Source: Lineus longissimus (lineage: Eukaryota > Nemertea > Pilidiophora > Heteronemertea > Lineidae). From it: a stretch of 64,000 nt of DNA. Shown here one piece after another: positions 59,801 to 64,000 of this stretch; the first letter of the stretch is position 1, and every line of letters begins with the position of its first letter. Location: contig NC_088312.1 in assembly GCF_910592395.1 (NCBI RefSeq), forward strand, positions 5,890,001-5,954,000, in the 5' to 3' direction. The notes under the pieces are model-generated. The model did not search any database. It was not told where the DNA came from and saw only the letters and a list, made by a program, of their open reading frames with translations. The position numbers and the translations under genes were made by a program.

Positions 59801-60000
59801 AGCGTGATATCGGAAAAATCAAATGGCAACTAAATATAGATGTTGTCTCGTGAAATGAGATTCCGCAAACAGAAAGCTCGCACTCGCAGCTAAAAACATA
59901 ATACTACGAGCTCAGGCAGAACAATCCACATTTTCAAATCAAGTTGACCCTTTCATACCTGACCAGGTGTTATTTCTGAGAATAAGTCTAAAAAGCTCAT
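33540..60000 (-). CDS. IRAG1/IRAG2-like: IRAG/JAW1 (MRVI1/LRMP)-family tail-anchored coiled-coil protein
   Basis: In vertebrates these ER or outer-nuclear-membrane proteins bind IP3 receptors; IRAG1 is a cGMP-kinase substrate and JAW1 has a KASH-like tail. Exons in transcript order: 59959-60000, 59489-59614, 58745-58971, 57494-57536 and 57386-57433 (both tentative), 54597-54652, 49364-49394, 49079-49219, 48682-48813, 47773-47870, 47523-47575, 46903-46952, 45621-45710, 44882-44956, 37334-37363 (tentative), 36734-36787, 34701-34849, 34364-34516, 33993-34118, 33540-33768. All phases match: 650 residues. The conserved coiled coil reads PDKLSEEELEEKFASLSLAF, then QERARDMAEQNVDKELEG and STARVSSRAELHGAVQQ. 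KRRASVAAFPR looks like a PKA/PKG site. The end has one hydrophobic anchor (WDKSGKKLRLIL...) and a tail ending QLKYFGKKPL. MSFLDLFSEI is the proposed start; coding could extend upstream. One intron holds the 7-kb transposon. Confidence 0.8.
34850..37333. other. IRAG-like introns with microsatellite and poly-G tracts
   Basis: Apart from the 54-bp exon 36734-36787 (ADKTVKDIMNTKPVPMAE), I see no coding sequence. An ATC/GTC trinucleotide microsatellite lies at 35778-35815, and short G runs lie near 36130 and 36973. Confidence 0.5.
35778..35815. repeat. (ATC)n microsatellite
   Basis: About 13 trinucleotide units, with one GTC interruption. It lies in an intron. On the minus strand it opens a frame of poly-Asp, which is not a real exon. 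Confidence 0.9.
37848..38567 (+). repeat. Left terminal inverted repeat of the transposon
   Basis: This pairs in inverted orientation with 44070-44795. Shared landmarks include CATCCACTGCAGTAAGGTAG, GTCACGTGACC-type sequence near 38204, and a G14 tract at 38546-38559 close to the inner edge. The segment just inside the tip (about 37862-37890) differs between the two copies. Confidence 0.88.
39069..42317 (+). CDS. Transposon ORF1: zinc-binding modules and candidate D/D/E transposase
   Basis: Up to 1082 residues from the first ATG. A better start may be the ATG at 39141 (MEANANSSKK), which follows an acceptor-like CTTTCAG, so an upstream untranslated exon is possible. Two similar Cys/His modules come first: CIICQK from residue 83 ending HKSCFSC, and CIYCQK ending YHLRCY. 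The central part contains FVQFTADNINIL (Asp 548), YTIITFDQALY (Asp 722), GGFHTAMNFM (His 751) and WVESGVFGE (Glu 775). This order fits an RNase H-type D/D/E transposase core, but the catalytic residues are my inference. The protein belongs to a widespread family of unnamed invertebrate repeat proteins. The frame has no internal stop. It ends at 42317, overlapping the second frame by 92 bases. Confidence 0.85.
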   Translation: MQHVLREHQLIQMGLLSTYFHFQEMEANANSSKKRKQHEPDEFGKAKRRKPAKVDNPEKQMTPVAALQSQKRKRGESISLHKCIICQKSKVEKVRKTSVQGLKSLKEALTLRIKYNCDRYVEVLDRLQSPIVNIDDPSIELFTHKSCFSCFTSASHLNRLKTKREPLIEFDGGECSTSECANSVPERASRSVVQTTRWEKCIYCQKDTSETLHQVLTSETSEKIVRAVQSGSMLAYRLGGISDLIAREVKYHLRCYVKFFRDIDKAGFNKSEQNTFDEACFSTTVQELERGLNSGHIFSVKSVWDRYCELLSQTETPTPDKSANILREFRIQLKSACKVGLEFVASAGKKDSLLILPEVSKDILVNALKNCTDNKDVTEAENVLLRTFCTTNNNADLFRTIYHLCSKVKMDLKYYVGHSTYDNIDKVNAEAIIPPSLFLLVSMILGENEDSEHFEKILSISQDIIYTASKGRKLTPKHIGLGTTIHHATRSKYLVDLVHAAGHCVSYECVQKIDTSIAKSELDRYKMNDNVVVPPNLVPGDFVQFTADNINILEETLDGKGQFNGTQCAAFQLGDGVGGEPILNDRDTTIGKDRFLKTAIPSEFHELLFSNYESSKRPSPILPLVDQDWYKVNDTNDAIVESKCKDLAWVQCRLINDSDQAIPAWTGFNQIVSNVESKVVRVGYMPIIPAPADDMDTVYTVLSRCKYISESLGQQYTIITFDQALYCRAKEIVWLKEDEFKNTIIRLGGFHTAMNFMKAIGEHLESSGLKDVWVESGVFGENTAGHMMDGKAYNKAIRGHKLAVEALWRILWDRFQKWADANNKEIDSEVQSVADQIATAFKDRNMEVAESEFERLVTLNHEVLRMIEEFEDDQVGKPTFNYWRNYMDMVSILLGFIRAEREGKWELYLSTFARMIPWFSAYGHTNYSRWGPVYLADMRQLETSAPSIHQEFIAGRFSVKRTNKKFCQIAVDQALEHINRVSKGSGGIIGITRRDSARDKWCLTYNEKARIADATLRMFDLNVEEDVDAEWCHSDSGPTRLKRDEEDVTKIMNEFRRFRKRRIGRRPYLPNNPRCCTTRHRQ
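42226..43956 (+). CDS. Transposon ORF2: PIN/XPG-like nuclease with C-terminal CXC motif
   Basis: 576 residues from the first ATG, in a different frame from the preceding long ORF, which it overlaps by 92 bases. Key blocks are LLVDAPALIQAI, IFDRYLD, SNHEEADTRLILHA, LLCRDTDVLVLAL and ITGCDTTSQFAGKGKKTAW. The acidic residues in HEEADTR, DTDVL and GCDTTS are what one expects of a PIN/FEN1/XPG-type metal-dependent nuclease. The last 45 residues are CxC-rich (CSCTTGCQPKRCGCKK, then CTSACSCHGSC), resembling half of a tesmin/CXC DNA-binding motif. The opening residues continue the logic of ORF1. This suggests that the functional element makes one fused polypeptide and that a frameshift, mutational or programmed, lies near 42220-42290. 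Stop is TGA at 43954-43956. Confidence 0.82.
   Translation: MNSEGSESDELAGDLICLTTRDVAPQDIANNIALAFETGVSQVQEFVSTRLIDKSTDFFAKIPRNKIKNLGSMYNVKVKADKGKEQVVKADRDLLRRLFVASQSGREIDLGNVLQHELSPVPRALAGTSGKLNSTVKSQLGDLLTVGATIKNKLPPSRAKTCLLVDAPALIQAIGKPDNAKTFGDLGDVFSNNILSRFGSQYSRVDVIFDRYLDTSIKSGTRDQRTGKVRPIRRVIDSKEVKLPQNWKQFISLPENKAQLASFLSTSLIEKATDTLSQDHELVIAGGFPDPLETWSSHRTRDLSLIQSNHEEADTRLILHAKDAHVNGYVRSVLLCRDTDVLVLALGFRDKLTPEIWISSGTSQKRTFIPVHSIDLPASVIDNVIAFHAITGCDTTSQFAGKGKKTAWKIYLKCPHLLNQLGCKELSQEAVSGAEEFACRLYVDTDEPSKSINDVRIEIFVKGKKSLEALPPTKDALQKHIERANYQCLVWRQSITPTQDLPCPSTCGWSFKDGTLIPELMTLEPVPKVCKELTSCSCTTGCQPKRCGCKKLRFKRCTSACSCHGSCNSEDDNEPL
44070..44795 (-). repeat. Right terminal inverted repeat of the transposon
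   Basis: This is the inverted partner of 37848-38567. Its inner edge carries C15 directly followed by G12 (44076-44102), a homopolymer palindrome; the left copy has only a G14 run. Its outer end lies 85 bases from the donor dinucleotide (44880-44881) of the host exon 44882-44956. Confidence 0.88.
46377..46430. other. Hairpin: 19-bp stem, 16-base loop, in an IRAG-like intron
   Basis: Arm 46377-46395 (ACAGTTCAAATCACAATTG) is the reverse complement of arm 46412-46430 with one mismatch; the loop is 46396-46411. A related sequence, GTCAATTGTAACTTGGACTG, occurs near 37738, which suggests a small dispersed repeat. Confidence 0.75.
49395..54596. other. Large IRAG-like intron, about 5.2 kb
   Basis: I found no convincing exon. 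The stretch includes a C17 tract at 52520-52536 and a short internal direct repeat around 53998-54085 (GTGTTCCCTTATC, twice). An open frame of 165 codons at 52452-52949 has no family resemblance and spans the C tract. Confidence 0.5.
54653..57385. other. IRAG-like intron
   Basis: No exon is supported here. GGAATCAATAC-like strings recur near 55385, 55895 and 56060, which hints at an old degraded repeat, but no unit could be defined. Confidence 0.45.
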
Positions 60001-63000
60001 GACAGAGCTATGTGAACCTCCCAAAAATTGCGGAAGTTTTCTGAACAGTTATGGTTTTGACAAGTCTTAAAGTTTCTTGGCAGTTTCTCTTTCTTGCTCC
60101 TACATTAGCAACTAATGCAGTTGACAAAATCTCATACTATGTACGATATTTGTATGAGATACTATGTACGATATTTTTGAAATGTCACAACCACTGTATT
60201 AAGAACTGTTTTTATAAAATTTGCTTGAGGCCACAGAAGTAATTGGATAGAGCCTTCATCTGCAAGATCTCTCCTGATTAGTAAGATAGACCAAGAAAGA
60301 TAACGAGGTAGTAATTTATCAACTAAAAATCGGATAATATTCTTGTAACTTGCCAGAGGAGATATTTTCCATAGCTTACAAATCTTTTTTAAAAGTACAT
60401 GCACAGTTATGCGCTAATGATAAGAGCTTTTAAGAAATTTGATGCGGGTCTGCAGTTTTTGAAATACATGCAGGAATTTCTTATTCATTTTATCTCATTT
60501 AACAACCCATACTCTTCTTGGTTGTGGATATATAGTATGATCAGCTGTCGATTCATTTCAAAAGGTTACAACATGGCAATCAAGAATAAGATTCACACGA
60601 CGGGACCAAGATGTCAAAGGTTTGAAACCTTCCTGAGCCACTCGTTAACATTTCATGTTAGAGCTTGTGGGTCAAGTGATGTGGTTACATGTAGCACTCT
60701 GGTATGCTGAAGCACTTTGAGCTGCCTTGACTGAATTGGAACAGCACTACATACGCAGAACTTTGACTTCAACTAGCCATGGACCATACCATATCAGCCG
60801 TCAGCGACCCATGAACAGCAAGCAAGGTTAGGCACAAGGACACAGAGAATATTCTGAAAATTAAACCTACCACTTCACGTTTCTTAGTCCGATACTCTAA
60901 AACACTAAATAATATCACTGACCTCACAGCCTATGAATACAACATGATCAATTTTGATCGAAATAATCCTGTCTTTGGTTTCTTCAAAATGTCCTCAGAA
61001 TGAAGCTGAATGTGAAACACACAAAAACAACAGATCACCAATATTTATGTTGACCTGAAGGCCTATCATAAGGCAAATATATTTTGAATTTCCAATATAA
61101 ACAGGCAGAAGTATAATAAACATCTATCAGCTGTCTACTGATATGAAATAAATGTAGGTTACTCTCCAGCTATAAGAACACTTACCAGGTAATTGCCTTC
61201 TATAAAATCATGAATTCCAGCAGTAATTTCAGCTAATTTCATATATTGAGCTGAATAACATGATGTGAGAAATAAAACACAGTCAAGCTGCGCCTTATTC
61301 ATTAAACAGAATAATCAGCCGTACGAAATAAGCAAAGTTGTTTTAAATATTTAAGTTGTAATTGTATCCAATTAAAAAAGAGATTGCCATCAGATTCATC
61401 GTGAAGCAGCAACAAAATACAAAGTCGTGAATCACAAAAAGATGAGAGACAGACGCTGCAAGAGACAGACCAACCTGAATCGATAATCCAGCAACAGTGA
61501 GTTTGAAGGCACTAACCTGATCCCAGAGAAGCAGCACTCAATTATGAAAATACAAACTTTTTATGTACCTTAACGGCTTCGAAAAAATGTTCTTATTAAG
61601 TCTCCACAGTGCTGGAATTACCTGGTAACTTAGAATACCAAGGTTGACCGGGAAGTTTCGGTGAGAAAGAGCAGCTGATACAATATCCGAGGCAAGATAA
61701 GCTGGAGTTTAATTGAATAATTATCAACCAAGTGTGACAAGAGGCCTATGAGCCTAAAACTCTACTGGAATCACAAATGGGTAGATGCCACAAGGGGAAG
61801 GAATAAATGGGAAGTTGACCTGTTATCATATTGAGGTGCATGACATTTCAGGCATGCTAGAGGTTACAACTTCACAATAAAGGCTGGTACCGATGGCCAT
61901 CAGTGATGAGAAGCAAGTCGAGTCCTACCAAAAAGAGACTATTAAAACAACAGATTTTCTGCCCAATTGGGAACCAAAACCCTCTAAATGTGACCTCATA
62001 AAGCTGGGACATGGATACAGAATGTAAAAACATCCACAGCTGCCTCATCATCTGACAGATTACCGCTACTGACAGGTCAATCACTGACTCAAGCAGAGAG
62101 AAGGACACCGACTTACCTCTAGTAGTATGATCCAACATACATGACTGGCACTAGTGACACGACAAATCTGTATGTTAGGTACACGATCAGTCTCCTGTCA
62201 CAAATAATAGTCTAGAGAAATATGTTTAGACTCTGTTCAGAAGTGCTATAAGTTGTTCAAGTCAGCAACCAAGGTAAGATCCAACACACACTACGAAAGG
62301 AAACAGGAACAGAAATAATGTGAGAATCATTTCAAATCACCAGTTTGACAACTGAGATGATTCGACAGACTGTGACCGACACCGGTTACAGGACAACCTG
62401 TAGCTTATGTTTGATAGATCTGTTGAAAGCAAGATCGTGGAGAAATGTTCATAGTCTGTTCAGAAATGCTACAAGCAGTTCAAATGTTAGGTTTTCATTT
62501 GGTGTAATTTCACTTCTGGCTATATCTTATATCGGAATTATGCCTAGGACAATTCCCCAGGTGGCCCCTAGCTCTCCACTGGGTTTCCAGTATCAGAAAA
62601 TCACAGATAAGTTCTGTCAGGAAACAGGAAGGTAAGAATTTATTGCAGAAAAAAGAAAGTTATGTCTTTTGAAAACACCTGGTTATCAGGGCATGTTACA
62701 ATTTACCTCAGCAGATATCAGGTATCATGAAAATGGCTTAGACAGCAAGCCATCTCCACTGGAAGGTAAACTAATCTAACAGATACTGTGGAGTGAAGGT
62801 AGTAGGCCATGCTGTTTAGACTTCTGAGAAGTCAGATAGGCTTGCAGAAAGATTTATGCTTGCTTCCTCTTCACCACATATCTTCATCTGTATGTGAGTT
62901 TCAAGGCAATGCAGTAACTATTTGCATTCCTTTACACCAATAATGGACCAATTCGTCTTTAGCTTGAGTTTCAGGCATTACCCGAAAATGGGACCACCAG

Positions 63001-64000
63001 ACTGCATGGTCTTGGTTTTCTGATCCAATGGACCAGCTGTGCGCCAAGAAACCCACATGGACCTTGAACTTTCAATGCAATTGAACAGGACATAATGATG
63101 TCATTTGGGAAGGGAACAGACAAAGCTTAGTGCTTCCCTATCCTACCAATGTAAGAAAAGTGCCTAAGATGAAACAGTACTGATGGAATGCTGAAAACCA
63201 TATATTTCTGGTTCTTTCCTCTTTACATTGGCTCACCTTTTAGCCATGCTACAGCTGAAGCCAAGGTAAACAGACTTTGAAGATGGTAAACACTTTTGTG
63301 ATATCCTCGTAAAGGTATACCATATGTCAGGCATGGAGGAACTTTGGAAATATTTCCGGGCACTCTGCACCAACAAATGCTCGACTTCAAATTCATATAG
63401 TTTCCTTTATTCAGAGACATGTTGACAAGGAAAACGTATATAACTGAGATTGATCACTGAACAAAACTCAGATATTGGAAATCATATACTGGTGCGGTAC
63501 CCATTGTTATTGATCATGGACAGGCATGAAACGCCTGTCATGGTTAGCAGATGCTAGTGATTTGAAACAATATTGGTTGACATGTAAGAATATGTGGTCG
63601 TCATCCTGTTTGCCAGCAAATTACCAAATTACCTCTCAATTTAGCTCAAATAGTACTTGTATGTAGCAATGCCACAAACAGTTGCTATACTGAGTAAATT
63701 CTCCAATAATCTCCAACCTTGTAGTAAAGCTATTAATCTTCCGCAGGCCATCAGCTCAAGTAGCAAAAGTGGTAAGTGGAATTTTTCTAAAGAGTAGACC
63801 AAAGGTAAGGATGAGAGTAAAAAATGATAAGTATGCGGTGATGACCACTTGATACATATACGAGAGAATTATTGGCCATCTTACACAATTCTATAGTACT
63901 TCAAAACACATAGAACATGGCGAGTTCAAAGAAAACAAATCTCCTCAAGGAATAATTTTGATATGATCTGACATAATGATGACAATTTTAGATCTTTTAA
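60001..64000. other. Region upstream of the IRAG-like start; nothing firm
   Basis: It probably holds the 5' UTR, any upstream exons and the promoter of the IRAG-like gene. A 26-bp acceptor-donor bracket around 60870-60895 and an open extension upstream of the proposed ATG (about 60001-60042) could be further exon sequence, but neither is secure. A short direct repeat (ACTATGTACGATATTT, near 60136 and 60161) is present. I recognise no other gene. Confidence 0.45.

Noticed and set aside
60870-60895. Possible 26-bp coding exon upstream of the IRAG-like start (YRTKKREV)
   Set aside because: Acceptor and donor dinucleotides are present, but the exon is too short to support and an upstream partner could not be found.
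1-64000. tRNA or rRNA genes
   Set aside because: While reading both strands I saw no convincing cloverleaf, A/B box pair or rRNA segment. A covariance-model search would be needed to exclude them.

Overview
The window is animal nuclear DNA. Coding sequence sits in short exons of 30-270 bp (one of 692 bp) with GT-AG introns, and the proteins are metazoan. The many ACATGTA-type motifs, the old Penelope-like and Academ-like mobile elements and a TRPA channel suggest a marine invertebrate. I cannot place the phylum from sequence alone. All exon models were read by eye from splice sites, reading phase and family resemblance. In all four complete models, and in the 5'-truncated TRPA model, the summed coding length is a multiple of three.

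Layout, left to right. (1) 1039-9090, plus strand: 21 exons of a TRPA-type ankyrin-repeat TRP channel whose 5' end lies outside the window; its downstream region carries a 277-bp tandem duplication. (2) 11903-14989, plus: complete nine-exon PEX7, the peroxisomal PTS2 import receptor. (3) About 16150-16560, minus: a decayed Penelope-like reverse-transcriptase fragment. (4) 17450-20089, minus: a seven-exon gene for an RWD-domain protein with a C-terminal RING-like Cys/His module; I do not know a named orthologue. (5) 20090-21017: a compact divergent promoter with ETS, CCAAT, CACGTG, E2F-like and YY1-like sites. (6) 21018-24655, plus: complete nine-exon WEE1 kinase. (7) About 26240-31480: a 5-kb field of degenerate minisatellites with higher-order structure. 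(8) 33540-60000, minus: a long gene, about 20 coding exons and about 650 aa, that I assign to the IRAG/JAW1 (MRVI1/LRMP) family of tail-anchored ER or nuclear-envelope coiled-coil proteins.

One intron of the IRAG-like gene holds the most striking object in the window. It is a nearly 7-kb DNA transposon (about 37848-44795) with terminal inverted repeats of about 720 bp, an apparent 3-bp CTA target duplication, and two overlapping long reading frames. One frame encodes zinc-binding modules plus a candidate D/D/E transposase core. The other encodes a PIN/XPG-like nuclease with a C-terminal CXC cysteine motif. This combination best fits the Academ (AcademX) superfamily.

Other structure includes a 28-bp-stem hairpin in the probable 3' UTR of the IRAG-like gene, a second 19-bp-stem hairpin in one of its introns, and microsatellite and homopolymer tracts. 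The genes do not form a functional cluster. TRPA, PEX7, the RWD/RING-like gene, WEE1 and IRAG act in sensory cation entry, peroxisome import, an unknown and possibly ubiquitin-related process, the G2/M checkpoint and ER calcium signalling respectively.
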